From Caenorhabditis remanei (Eukaryota; Nematoda; Chromadorea; Rhabditida; Rhabditidae), in assembly GCF_010183535.1 (NCBI RefSeq), contig NC_071332.1, positions 11,656,001-11,720,000 on the forward strand: a stretch of DNA of 64,000 bases, written 5' to 3'. Below are positions 1 through 11,070 of this stretch, one piece after another. Numbering within the stretch: position 1 is the first letter of the stretch; the number at the start of each line of letters is the position of its first letter. Position numbers and translations under genes: made by a program. Below the pieces are notes generated by a model. It did no database searches. It was not told the origin of the DNA and saw nothing but the letters and a program-made list of their open reading frames with translations.

Positions 1-624
1 TCCTCTCACTCGTTCCACCGAGAGAGAAAGAGTGACAGACAATTCAGTGACTAAGTGTTCGATTACTGTATGAAATGAGTAATAGAATTGGAAAAGAAAT
101 AAGTGTATTATTTGAAACAACTCAATTTCCTATCTATAATCATTTGGAAAACAACGATAAAAAAAAGGGCGCTTGAAAAAAGAAGAAAAAAAAACAGAAA
201 TGAGAAGAAGAAGAAATGGTGTAAAGGGAGTTAATGTTGAATGGTCAAAAGAAGTGAGAGGCACCAGGAGGAACACAACGAAGAGTTCCCACCATTCCAT
301 TCTTTTATGCACCTGTAATACAATAAAAATGTACGATAAAAATGATAATTGATGGATACTTTATCTGTGTAAATATTTATTTTCTCCTGATCTCAGCTGA
401 AATTATTGAGGAATCACAATGAGGGACCAACTATTGAACAGGGAAAATTGAACGAATTACGAAACAAATTAATTCCAAAACTAGATGGTTAAAGCTGATA
501 TTTCCTTGTTGATGTCTCGCCTTCGAAGGTGCTTCAAAAGTATTCTATCTTGTGTCAATTCTGAAATTATGATAAACAACTGCAGGTCTTTTTTCCGAGT
601 TTGCTCGTGGGGTTTTCTGAAATC
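1..624. other. left flank, no supportable gene
   Basis: AT-rich DNA up to the retrotransposon insertion point. A minus-strand frame of about 60 codons (130-312) is hydrophobic but lies over a purine/pyrimidine tract and has no splice or family support, so it is not called. Nothing else is recognisable. Confidence 0.5.
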
Positions 625-629
625 CCATG
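625..629. repeat. target-site duplication, left copy
   Basis: CCATG directly before the 5' LTR matches the five bases directly after the 3' LTR (5093-5097). A 4-6 bp duplication is usual for LTR-element integrases. Confidence 0.9.
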
Positions 630-1148
630 TGTCATGGAATTAACTAGCCATTAATTCACGACCTTGACTAACCAGCCTAACAACTCTATGGCTTCTATTA
701 GATTCACCACATCTAACCAAAATGGCTACAAGAAATGGTTTGACAATAAGTTCAATACGTGAAACGTGGCCTTCTCGAGGAAATGCTCAACAACTCTCGT
801 CGACTACTTGCGTACCCTAACCTCGGATTGTGCCGACCCCAAGTTAACCGATCGCCCTCGATTCGCCGCATAAAAGGAAAGGAAATCGTCAGTTCAACGG
901 CTCTTCAACTCTCTCACACTCGTGCTCCTGAAGATCTCCCCTGGAAGTTCTACTCCACGTCATCGATCTCAACCGTTGGCTCCACCATCCTTTCAACCAC
1001 TGCTTCTTCCAACGCTCAAGGCACCACTAGAGACTAAAGTATCCTCCTGGCACCTTTTCACTATTGAATGAACCTGTTAACTGTTCCTCTCTTGTTATTC
1101 TCGCATTCTAAATCTGACGGGGTTCACCTTCCCTCTAACGTCGGAACA
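630..1148 (+). repeat. 5' long terminal repeat
   Basis: 519 bp, TGTCATGG... to ...GTCGGAACA, matching 4574-5092 throughout by eye at a constant offset of 3,944 bp. A TATA-like CATAAAAGG sits near 868 and could be the element's promoter. The LTR contains a 92-codon frame (759-1037), seen again in the 3' copy, with no recognised family; it is probably incidental. Confidence 0.95.
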
Positions 1149-1161
1149 TGGTGCATCGACC
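1149..1161 (+). other. primer-binding site, probable tRNA-Gly
   Basis: The 13 bases immediately after the 5' LTR start TGGTGCATCG. TGG pairs with the CCA tail of a tRNA, and the first ten bases are complementary to the 3' end of nematode tRNA-Gly(GCC) as I recall it (...GCCGATGCACCA), with one mismatch at the eleventh base. The position directly at the LTR edge is where minus-strand DNA synthesis is primed. The tRNA identity rests on memory. Confidence 0.65.
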
Positions 1162-2688
1162 TTTGGACATAACCCATAGGTGGCGAGAATACCACAGGAG
1201 ATTTACAATACAGGATATTCACCGCCACTACAGGATACTCGCAACACAATAGTTGTGAGAGAGCCACAAAATGAAAGAGTCACACAGAACCTCGCTCTGG
1301 TCTTTGCAAGAAGACGTGGCACAGAGCAACAAAAGGTATCACAACATTCACAACCACTGAACCATTCTCACTTACTTATACTGGCAATTACATTACCATT
1401 ACCATAAATCAGAATCACATATACCCCGACAAGTCAGCATTTCATACTCTTTACTCACATATCGAGTAAACCACTTCTACTTCTATTCTATTCCATTCCA
1501 GTCTCGTACCACTAGTGGAACTGTACGAGACCAACTACCATTCAGGTTGGAAATTACGTAGACGAATTTATCCCAATTATTCTGCCAAGGGCCCAACGGC
1601 AGCCTGAAAAGGATACAATGACATCTCGTAATTCGATATTTCCTATGACCATTGACAACCTCATTCTAAGTTCCGCAAAACATACTAAAATGAGAGGACA
1701 CCATTGCTTTCATTGAGAGGACACCATTGCTCTCACATACATTCCAGGGCTTGTCTGTAAGCGCTCCGGAACGCTTATCAGGAATATCGGTCTTTTTGCG
1801 ACATGGAAACCCGCGAGGTTTCTCGAAGATTCCAACGTCTCCGACTCGTGCAAAGAGGGGAACCTCTAGGAGAACATCATACTTTAAATCATGCACGAAA
1901 TCAACCACACAAAAACCATATACCAAGATTCACACAAGAATCCGATCCCAATGCTGAACAATACAAAACAACCTCGATTCATACACTAATGGTACACTCT
2001 TACAGACCAGTGCTACTAGGTTCATACAAGAACTCCGATACCAGTACCAATGAAAACAATTCATTCACCAGACCCATCCGCTAATGGCCTACCATTCCAG
2101 GCCCACATAGGAAATTTTCGTGCTCCAACCGTCGTGCACGCACTCCTCATAGTAACACGACTTCCAAGAAACGACGGAAATCATTACAAATCCACACACA
2201 CAAAGTCATCCACTCGCCTGATATCAAGTGCACAGTCGAGTGGACCAGTTTTAGACAAACCAAAAACAAGTTCACTAACCGAGATAACATACCCAGCACA
2301 TGATAGAGGAAACACAAAAAAGTAATCACAAACCTACAACAACCAGCAATAATCACTCAACTCCAAGCTAGCTACAACACGCTTGAAATAGCAAAAGCAA
2401 AGAGCAAAGATAGCTAAGCACAATAGCTCGTAAACAAACCTTGAACACTGTCCACCAGATCGGACATTAGCACAAAAGTTTTTTCCACTCTTTCCCAACA
2501 TTTGAAAGACCACAAAAATCCATCGCTATTCAAACTGTGATGAGAAACATTACCACATTTTGAGCGTTGCTAAAGGATTTGGTTGGCACCCAGCCATTAG
2601 CAACCAAACACACAGTAGCCATCCAACTAGCTACAAAACTTTAAGTCTTGTCGCCCTTCAACGGAGGTAACCAGTCCCAAGTACTATT

Positions 2689-3229
2689 ATGTGTTCACCA
2701 GATATACCTTCGGCCACAGAAGATTCGGTACAAAATCCCGTACACATTCATCGAATTCACAGAATCGACACAACCACTGTCCCGCTCACATCATTTGGAT
2801 CAAGAATCAATGCTCTGATTGACAGCGGAACCACAAATTCACGTATTTCAAAACTACCACCGATGAGTCGGCACTGTCCAGAAACAATCCAAAATTATTG
2901 ATCGTTCGAGGATTCAATCCATCCTCAGGTCCACAACAAGTAAATCTCTACAATTCAGTCACCCCCGACAAAATGGGAAAAATATGGAACACCATCATGC
3001 AGAAATTTACCCAACTCCAAATTTTCATGAAACCACCAATTTTCTCATCAGAATACTTGTTATACCTAACTCAAAGTATTTTGACCTTCAACAACTCACG
3101 AATCTCAAAAGATGCAAAGGGAAACCGATAGATCTGATCTTAGGCAACAATTCCCTACCTAGTCTTCTTCCCATGGACAGACAACACATGTTCTTTCAAC
3201 ACAAACAACCCCTCAAACCAAGACAGTGA
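2689..3229 (+). pseudogene. retrotransposon protease remnant
   Basis: Translation around 2.79-2.84 kb gives NALIDSGTTNSRIS, the hydrophobic-Asp-Ser-Gly core of a retroviral-type aspartic protease. About 300 bp on, in another frame (near 3.13 kb), IDLILGNNSL resembles the conserved C-terminal (I/V)DxLIGxD segment of BEL/Pao proteases. The two parts are separated by stops and frame changes, so no functional protease is encoded. The stretch before it (1162-2688) should be gag, but I recognise no gag motif there. Confidence 0.6.
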
Positions 3230-3751
3230 TAACAAGGTGTCACACATACAGAATATGACCAATCCAAAACTAGCAGTTAAAATCAGTCAGTTACCACAAG
3301 TGAAATCTTGAAAACTCAACCACGTTTTCATCTAGTCGTCCTTCTACTCCAATTCTGGGACCATTCGCACCACCAATCACCTTTGAACCTGAACAGTCCT
3401 CCAAACGCATATTCTCATCCAGTAAATTGACTGGCCAGCAATTTCTGAATGCGGACAATCGGACATAAATTCGGTCTAGCGCTACGATACTGCTAGCCTC
3501 ACTAAACTCACACAGGCTCACAACCACAGTACACACTAGACAACAAATTCGGATAAGTTACACTTCTGCTCCATTCGTCGATACTGACGTGGTATGCGTC
3601 CCTAACCACGGACGACTAACCTTAACACGAACGAGTAACCTGACCCCTGATAACAAGCATTCTGGGCATAGAAGGAAACTGGAAAGTTAAAACCAGTAAC
3701 TCTTTCGCTCGACCAGAGCTCTCATCTACCAATCACCCGTGCCTGTCTACT

Positions 3752-4213
3752 ATGGTCGCTTCATTTAGTCCTTTGACTAACACCCGGTCACACGCACCAG
3801 ATCCACCACAACCAGTCGCCCCGAGCGAGCAAACTGATTCCATCAATTCCTTTGACCAGGAATTGATCACCAAGTTTAAAACTACAGTCATTCCAGACAA
3901 AGAAAACAAAATCTTTGTCCCATTCCCGTTCAATGACAAGAAGTCAACTCTTCACAAAAATTCGTCGTTGACACTTACACAACTGAAATCCCAAATAAAA
4001 GCAAAACCAACCTTTGTCTTGTTTCAAAAACGCTACAACGATATCACACAACAACAATTGAAATTCGGTTCCACTGATCAAGCGCCCGAAAACAAAAAAC
4101 CCATTGATTCAAAATACTATATTCCCCATCGAGTTATAGTAAAACCAGATTACTCAATCACGAAATTTCGCATTGTTCTCGATGCATCCTCTCACAAAGA
4201 GAACGAGCAATAG
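3752..4213 (+). pseudogene. Pao-type reverse transcriptase, N-terminal remnant
   Basis: A 153-codon frame ends with YYIPHRVIVKPD...TKFRIVLDASSHK, matching the start of BEL/Pao reverse transcriptase (family pattern YxPHHxVxK...TTKxRVVFDAS). It stops at 4211-4213, well before the palm-domain motif with the catalytic aspartates. The 360 bp from there to the 3' LTR hold no further pol sequence. This is a deletion derivative with no polymerase activity expected. Confidence 0.75.
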
Positions 4214-4573
4214 CTTACCCAACCATTTATTCTGTCCTTCAATCATCAAATCAATTAGACACTACTGACAGCAACATCAAAACCAAGATAATCAAAGATA
4301 GCTCACAAAGCTCTCTTACAACTACTCCAATTTTACAAAACTTTCAAAACCACATACAACTATCCACTTTGAACCGCACACATTTACGTCAGCATCCTCC
4401 TCGACAACATCCCACTGCAACTGCAGGATTAGCTCAAACCAGTCAAGCTATCAGTCACTAACGACGATCAACACTTGAATTTATGATCCGTCTACATTCA
4501 CAGCAACAACTGCTTCTACACAATATCACAGCATTTTGGGAGCCGCCACAGAGTTTTTCTCGTGGCCCCCCAG

Positions 4574-5092
4574 TGTCATGGAATTAACTAGCCATTAATT
4601 CACGACCTTGACTAACCAGCCTAACAACTCTATGGCTTCTATTAGATTCACCACATCTAACCAAAATGGCTACAAGAAATGGTTTGACAATAAGTTCAAT
4701 ACGTGAAACGTGGCCTTCTCGAGGAAATGCTCAACAACTCTCGTCGACTACTTGCGTACCCTAACCTCGGATTGTGCCGACCCCAAGTTAACCGATCGCC
4801 CTCGATTCGCCGCATAAAAGGAAAGGAAATCGTCAGTTCAACGGCTCTTCAACTCTCTCACACTCGTGCTCCTGAAGATCTCCCCTGGAAGTTCTACTCC
4901 ACGTCATCGATCTCAACCGTTGGCTCCACCATCCTTTCAACCACTGCTTCTTCCAACGCTCAAGGCACCACTAGAGACTAAAGTATCCTCCTGGCACCTT
5001 TTCACTATTGAATGAACCTGTTAACTGTTCCTCTCTTGTTATTCTCGCATTCTAAATCTGACGGGGTTCACCTTCCCTCTAACGTCGGAACA
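4574..5092 (+). repeat. 3' long terminal repeat
   Basis: Same 519 bp as 630-1148. The bases just upstream (4561-4573, CGTGGCCCCCCAG) are not the purine tract expected as plus-strand primer, another sign that the interior is damaged or unusual. Confidence 0.95.
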
Positions 5093-5097
5093 CCATG
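5093..5097. repeat. target-site duplication, right copy
   Basis: CCATG directly after the 3' LTR, pairing with 625-629. It marks the pre-insertion site about 160 bp upstream of the astacin start codon. Confidence 0.9.
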
Positions 5098-5253
5098 TTC
5101 ATTGTTCTCCCGAAACTTCTCTCTCCAAAATAACTGAAATCTGAAAAATTCGTTTTTTATGAAAAAGGATAAAAAAGACATCTGACGGATTAAATATTTC
5201 GGTCTAAAACGTAGTGTCCTCTCAGTGAATTGAAATGCCTTCGCACTCTCTAT

Positions 5254-8200
5254 ATGCCTCGATTTGTCATCTATTTCATTGAATTTTCACTCATTTTCAA
5301 TGTTGTTCTAACCCAAGTCAATAAGGTATCAGTTTATCTTCTTACCAAATGTGTTTACTCAAAATGATATAACTGATAATAATGAAGAACGGTCTAGAAG
5401 AAGATAACAATAAATCACTGGAATTTCAAAATTATTTCAATAGACATAAAACTAAACATTGAAAATCTAATTATTCCAGCTATTTGTTTCCAGACTCCCA
5501 CCGTAATCTCTCCTGACCTTTTCAGAATACCCTCACTAACAATTAGTTTGAAACTAAAATAAAATGAAAACCAAAGTTCCGGGTCAACTCTTTGTTGATG
5601 ATAGAAACTTTTTTAAAAGATTCAAAAAACCAACTATTCAATGATCAGATTTAATAAGTTGATCTGTGTCAAGCAAGGTCTTGATCTTGAATTTGAGTAT
5701 ATTGTTTATGACCTTTGTAGAATTTTTTTACAATAGCCGACATGTCTAGACTGAAAGAGTAGAGAAAAACAAACGTTTTTTCAATTACTTTATTGTTTTC
5801 AAAATGATCAATTGACATAGTACAAACCTCAACGAAACACAAATAAAAACAACTGATTCAAATAATTTATTTGATCTTCAAATGAACTTTTTATGACAGG
5901 ACAATGACGCAGCTAAAACTCCAAATCTTCACAAATGGTCATTCGAAAATGGGGCGGAAAAGAATGAAAGGAGGGAGGGACCTCCGACTGTAACAATACC
6001 AAATCAAGGTCCATTTAGTTGGAAATGGACATGGAATTCGAAGATAAACACTACCTCAACTAGTTCAATTTCACCAACCACTTCCACTACCACCACCACA
6101 ACAACTTCTTCTCCAACGAGCACTAAACCAGTTTATATTCTGAAATCTGCAGCAAGAAAGTCTTTAAGAAATGTGAGAATCAAAAAATACGTAGACTCCT
6201 TTTAAACATTCCAAATTTCAGACTCTCCGTGGCACGACACCAGAGAAACGAAAGAAACAACTTGCTCAGATGGGAAAGAAAATAAAAGTGAAGAAAATAT
6301 CACAGACGGAATCCAAAAAACTTCACAAATCGTATCGAAAAGTGAAAGTAACTGAAAATCCTCCAGCATTGGATATGTTTGAAGTGAATGAAAGAGCTGG
6401 ATTGAATGATTATTTGTTTCAGGGAGATATCAACTTGGACGAGTGAGTTTTGAGTTTGATGTTTCTGATAGACTATGAATATTCAGAAATCAAATTGCTG
6501 AGTTCACTTCTAATTCAAAAAAGTCTCGAAAGAAGCGACAAATCCAAAACTCGGCTCAATTCTGGCCGGATAACACTGTTTATTACTATTTCGATTCTGG
6601 ATTAGGATCAAATATGCAGCAGATTGTGGCAGATGCGATGAAATTTTTGGAGGAGAGAACTTGTGTTACCTTCGTTTTGAATAGTACAGCAACTAATCGA
6701 GTCAAGGTGATCATTTCTAACACTTTCAATTTCTTTGAAGTGCTTTAAGATCATCAACGGAGTGGGATGTTATTCAAACGTTGGAATGTTAGGCGGAGAA
6801 CAGACATTATCTCTTGGATCTGGGTGTGAATTGGTGAGTGTAATAGAGGAATTCCAGAACGTGACATTATGCCTCAAAAATATCTTCAGGTTGGCACAGC
6901 TGCTCACGAACTCTCCCATACCCTTGGCGTGTTCCACTCCCAAATGAGATCTGATCGAGATGAATACGTGACAATTGACCTGACTGATGTTCCAGAATCA
7001 TCTCAACCCAATTTTTACAAAATGACTGCTGCGACATCGACGAATTTAGTGGATTATGAATATGGAAGTTTCATGCATTATGGAGGCAGAGCGTGCGTTT
7101 TTTTCATAGTATTTTCAAAGCGATTTTTGAAAAACATGCATAATAAAAGTCGTTTTCTAGATTTGTCACATCTGGAGGAGTCGATTCGATAGTTCCAAAA
7201 GATCCATTGATGGTGTACACGATGGGAGGACGAATAGTGACATTTTTGGATCTGAAAATGTTGAATACACATTATTCTTGTTCATGTGAGTAATGAATTT
7301 TCAAATCCAACCTGACTAACTAATCTTCCAGGTCCAACTTCATTAAACTGTGGGAACGGAGGTTATCCCAACCCAGCCAACTGCGCTGAATGTGCTTGTC
7401 CGTATGGTTTCGGAGGAACTCTTTGTAACGAGAGAGCAGATTATGGTTGTGGAAGTGAGCTGACTGCTACTGACACCTGGAAACAACAGAACTACACTTT
7501 CGGGAACTCTTCGAATGCAATGTCTGCAAGAACCAGTTTTGCGTATTGTGCACATTGGATTAAGGTTGGTCGAATTCTCATTTCACATGCCTCGTACAAT
7601 ATGTAAAATGTAGGCTCCTGTCGGAAAACAAATCCAGTTCCGAATCGATGCCGCTTACAACACACAATGTGGATATGGATGCACATTCAATGGGATTGAA
7701 CCAAAGTTGAAAAATGATATGACAATGACTCAGACACGGTGAGAGACCAGAGGAGAAGTTTTATTCAACCCAACGTAACCTATTTTCCAGATATTGCTGC
7801 GACGAATTCAACGGAGAGATCATGACGGCAGAAGTGAATCCCATGCCTGTTTTCACTTATAACCGGTATTATGTAACAACTTATTCTTGGTCTTATCGTT
7901 ATGGTATTCTTTTTACCCAATTGAAAGACTCTAATTTAGTTTGATTTTCAGTCAATTCGACAGTCTCCGCATGCGTAGATTTATCAGATAAAGACACTTG
8001 TCTTGCATTGAAAACAGCATATGAACAAGGATGTAGTGTTTACGATACAGCACAATTGAAGGTCATGTGTGCAGTAACTATGGATTTATGTGGGAAGGTT
8101 GTGTCTGGAAGTGGAACATGTCAAGATCGGTTCGAGCAAAGCCAGTAAGTTTTTTGAAAAACTTATTATATTTTTTAACGTTTAATCGATAACTTTCACA

Positions 8201-8352
8201 GCAGTAATTCCATCGTTTTTTATCAAAAAACAAGAACATTTTCTTCCAGATGCACAACATATTCGACCAACGGAATGTGTACATCTTCACTGCCACTCAT
8301 CGCTGAGTTTTCTTGTGCGTCTACGTGTGGTTTTTGTGTTAATCCTGTTTGA
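5254..8352 (+). CDS. astacin zinc metalloprotease (NAS-31/NAS-32 type)
   Basis: Secreted zinc endopeptidase, 654 aa in 12 exons: 5254-5325, 5900-6172, 6222-6442, 6487-6706, 6750-6833, 6890-7092, 7161-7285, 7332-7564, 7614-7738, 7791-7903, 7952-8144, 8250-8352; phase closes exactly. Exon 1 encodes a 24-residue hydrophobic leader. A Thr/Ser-rich pro-region and the prodomain segment YLFQGDI (aspartate switch) follow, then a furin-like RKKR at about 203-206. The catalytic domain has [19 protein letters not shown] (Zn ligands about H296, H300, H306) and the Met-turn SFMHY. C-terminal to it are an EGF-like module (CGNGG...C.C), a CUB-like region, and two Cys-rich ShK-like segments ending CASTCGFC. 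Astacin+EGF+CUB+ShK is the composition of C. elegans subgroup IV (nas-31, nas-32); which one is not decided here. Exon 1 is the least certain. The promoter is abutted by the LTR element. Confidence 0.88.
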
Positions 8353-8358
8353 AATAAA
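8353..8358 (+). promoter_or_regulatory. polyadenylation signal of the astacin gene
   Basis: AATAAA overlaps the region immediately after the TGA stop (8350-8352), implying a very short 3' UTR. Confidence 0.7.
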
Positions 8359-8393
8359 GTTTGTTTATGTCTATTCTTCCTAAAAGAATTCTA

Positions 8394-8448
8394 ATGGGGT
8401 TATTCACCTCCGGAAAAAAACGTTTTTTCCAGAGGTGAATAACCCCAT
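8394..8448. repeat. 55-bp near-perfect palindrome
   Basis: The left arm ATGGGGTTATTCACCTC pairs with the right arm GAGGTGAATAACCCCAT, and the inner GGAAAAAA pairs with TTTTTTCC; only a central C/A mismatch and a few loop bases are unpaired. TA dinucleotides lie at or near both edges. It lies in the 530 bp between the astacin and transporter genes; nothing else is recognisable there apart from AT-rich promoter-like sequence. It may be a miniature foldback element or a hairpin-forming RNA. Confidence 0.8.
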
Positions 8449-8881
8449 AAGAAATGATAGAAACTAATATTACAGTTAATCTGAAATGGTTTCAGAAGAT
8501 TCATATTTAAAAATAGATAGTCGTGAATCGAACGATTCTACTGTTTCGTTGATCTATCATTCCGGCCAATTCGTGACTTCTAAAAATTGACAATAATGAT
8601 CGTCTCTTATATTTTAAAAGTGTTTTTCCGACCATCAAAACGATCAAAACCTGATGAAAAAATAGTCAATAAATGTACCTCTCTTGTAGAGAAAACAAGT
8701 TCAGTTAATAATAATAACGAATAACAACATCACACTATTTATTTCTTTTCTTCAAAAATTGCATTTCAAGTTTATTTATACCCGAAACCTAGTGTATTCT
8801 CTGACAAATGTCCCTTCTCTTCCGATACTATCTCTGAATAAATTGTCTTCTCGCCTTTTACCGGAACAATTCTCTCTCAAA

Positions 8882-10932
8882 ATGTCAGAGAAAAAGAAGG
8901 ATGGAAAAGTGGCCAGTAGTGACAAAATGTGTCTTCCTAAAATGGCCTACTACCGTTTTGTTGTTATGATGGTTGCATTTTTCTGTTTGATGAGCATTTT
9001 TTCTAATTATACTATTATGAATTTCGCATTTATTTGTATGAAAAATGATATGGAAGGAGCAATTTTGGGACAGAATGGAGTGAGTTTTTCAGATTTTCCT
9101 GATTTCTTCTAATATTAACCCTCTTTTTCCCTAGACTCTTCAATCCATCTACGACTACACTTCCACTGAAAAAGCCCAATTAATTTGGGCAGTTGCAATC
9201 GGCACAATAATTGGAACTATTCCATACAACTGGATGTATGTCAGATATGGAGCCAAAAACGTTTTCTTATCAGCTGGAATCATCTCTCTCATTGCAACTT
9301 CTTGTACTCCATTCGCTGCTGCAAACAATTATATTTTCTTACTTATCATAAGATTGATACAGGTTTGTTCTGAAAATATGGAAGAGGAAATTGAATATTC
9401 ATGAGTTCGAAAAGTTTTTGAAATATATGCAGTTCCACGTGTTGAAGATTAGTTTTCAAAAATTTTTTCAATTTTTGAATTGGATTTGAACAAAGAAATA
9501 CATTTTAATCTTAGCATACTAATTGGCATTTGAAAGAGTAATAACCAAACAATTGAATACCATTTATCGTTAAAACAATGTGATTTTCACCAGCAGTTCC
9601 ATCTTGTTTCCAGGGAATTGCATATGCTGCTGACTTCGCAGTCATTGGAATAATCTGTGTAAAATGGGCACCACATGATGAAGTTGCATTCTTCGTGTCT
9701 GTTCTTACTGTATTCTCACCGTTTGCCACTGTGATCACTACTGCAGTTACTGGATTCGTGAGTTTATATTTGTCCCGTTTCAGATTGAGTGCCAGTAAAT
9801 TCGGTGCGAAGAAGAAATTTCAGTTGTGCACCTCAAGTTTCGGATGGAGATCATCATTCTACGTTCATTCGGTTGCTGGTGTTCTTTGTTTTGTCCTCTG
9901 GTACATCGTATATTCCGATGATCCATTATCCCATTCAAGTGTTACTTCAAGAGAATTGGCCGAAATTCAAAAAGGAAAATCTGCGGCTCATTTTGATAAG
10001 AAAAGGTAAACTATTCCATGCTTTACCTGATATGGGAAACTGGAATATTTCAGAGAAATCCCGTACCTGAAGATGATCACAAACAGCGCTCTGATCTGTA
10101 CTTGGTTCAATGCCTTCATGGATTTGTCAATGTCAATCATGATAATCACTTACTCTCCAATATATTTCAATACTGTATTGGAGTTTCCAGTAAGTTGTTC
10201 TATTAATTTGTTTGAAAAAAGTTGTTCTTGTAGATTGAACAGACTGCATTCATCATTGGTATCACCAATTTCGCTCAACTACCATTCAAATTTGGAGCCG
10301 CGTTCATCAGTGACAGGATAACGTAAGCTCTTCGGTCATTAATTTTTTTCGAAACTTTAATTTTGAAGATCTATAAACCCAAAGGCAAAAATGTTGATTT
10401 TCAACTCGATTTCGTGTGGAATCGTTTCAATTCTCTTCGGTGGACTTGGATTTATTTCAAAAGATCAGAAATGGATTGCAATGTTTTTACTAATTGCAGT
10501 CAACTGTTTGATGTCAACTAATTGTGCTGGATTTTATCAGTGTGGAAGGTGAGAAATACCTGTTTGACTTATGGAACCTTGGCTCAAGAACCTGATTTAC
10601 AGACACGTATCCCAACAATTCGCTGATGTTGTAATCGCGGCTATTCAATTCTGTAAATGTCTCGCTCTATTCTTTGTTCCTGCAATCGTTGCAGCTACAG
10701 TAACCGATGAATCAAATCGATACGAATGGTCACATGCATTCTTGGTAATGTCCGGATTGTTGTTAGTGGTTAGTTTGCAAAATACATTCCAAGAGTTAGC
10801 TGGGTCCATCTTGAATTCCAGGCCAACTTCTCAGCATATTTCTTCTTCACTGACCAACCAGCTGACTTCACAAAATGTGATGAACCACAGGAATTCCCAT
10901 TGAAGCAATCAATAAATGATGAAAAATTATAA
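8882..10932 (+). CDS. MFS transporter, SLC17-like
   Basis: Twelve-helix membrane transporter of 477 aa in nine exons: 8882-9079, 9135-9362, 9614-9757, 9824-10005, 10054-10189, 10234-10322, 10369-10548, 10603-10768, 10822-10932; phase closes exactly. Hydrophobic segments alternate with short loops. The first helix (YRFVVMMVAFFCLMSIFSNY) followed by an N-glycosylatable loop, and the MYVRYGAKNVF loop between helices 2 and 3, fit the MFS A-motif region of the sialin/vesicular glutamate transporter group (SLC17), which moves organic anions with H+ or Na+. The substrate cannot be read from sequence. An upstream in-frame ATG (8759) exists, but 8882 begins a typical short cytosolic tail and the upstream part is poor. 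The granulin gene follows after 138 bp. Confidence 0.85.
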
Positions 10933-11070
10933 TTCGACGATAATTCCCTCACCCCCAAATGTTGCTTATCATCAAATTGAAACCCAATAAAAATTAAAAT
11001 GATAAAGAAATTATGTCTGCTTCTTTATACTCTCAACTCATTCCACAGTTAAATTTAATATTTCTTCAGA
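10933..11070 (+). promoter_or_regulatory. intercistronic region with poly(A) signal and SL-type acceptor
   Basis: AATAAA at 10986-10991 ends the transporter mRNA. About 80 bp later TTTCTTCAG (acceptor ending 11069) lies one base before the next ATG. The poly(A)-to-acceptor distance near 100 bp, with T-rich sequence between, is the standard arrangement inside Caenorhabditis operons, where the downstream gene receives SL2. Confidence 0.55.

Larger units (their letters stand above)
630..5092 (+). mobile_element. BEL/Pao-type LTR retrotransposon, internally decayed
   Basis: A 4,463-bp element bounded by two 519-bp direct repeats (630-1148 and 4574-5092) that read identically by eye, begin TGTC and end AACA (TG...CA termini), and are flanked by the 5-bp duplication CCATG (625-629 and 5093-5097). 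The interior is 3,425 bp, shorter than an autonomous BEL/Pao element. It keeps traces of an aspartic protease (about 2.69-3.2 kb) and the beginning of a Pao-type reverse transcriptase (3.75-4.21 kb). No RNase H or integrase reading frame is visible and all frames are broken. The paired LTRs and intact duplication indicate a recent insertion; the broken interior means it was probably moved by proteins supplied from another element. It stops about 160 bp before the start codon of the downstream astacin gene. Confidence 0.92.

Noticed and set aside
130..312. Minus-strand small hydrophobic protein
   Set aside because: Low complexity over a pyrimidine tract, with no splice or promoter support.
759..1037. 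92-codon frame in the LTR as a gene
   Set aside because: Lies wholly inside the LTR, appears in both copies and has no recognised family.
8759..8881. Longer N-terminus for the MFS transporter
   Set aside because: The extension has no transporter character; ATG at 8882 gives a normal short cytosolic tail.
9758..9823. Exon starting at the earlier TTTCAG (9784) in the transporter
   Set aside because: It reads into a stop after four codons; the acceptor at 9823 restores the membrane helix frame.
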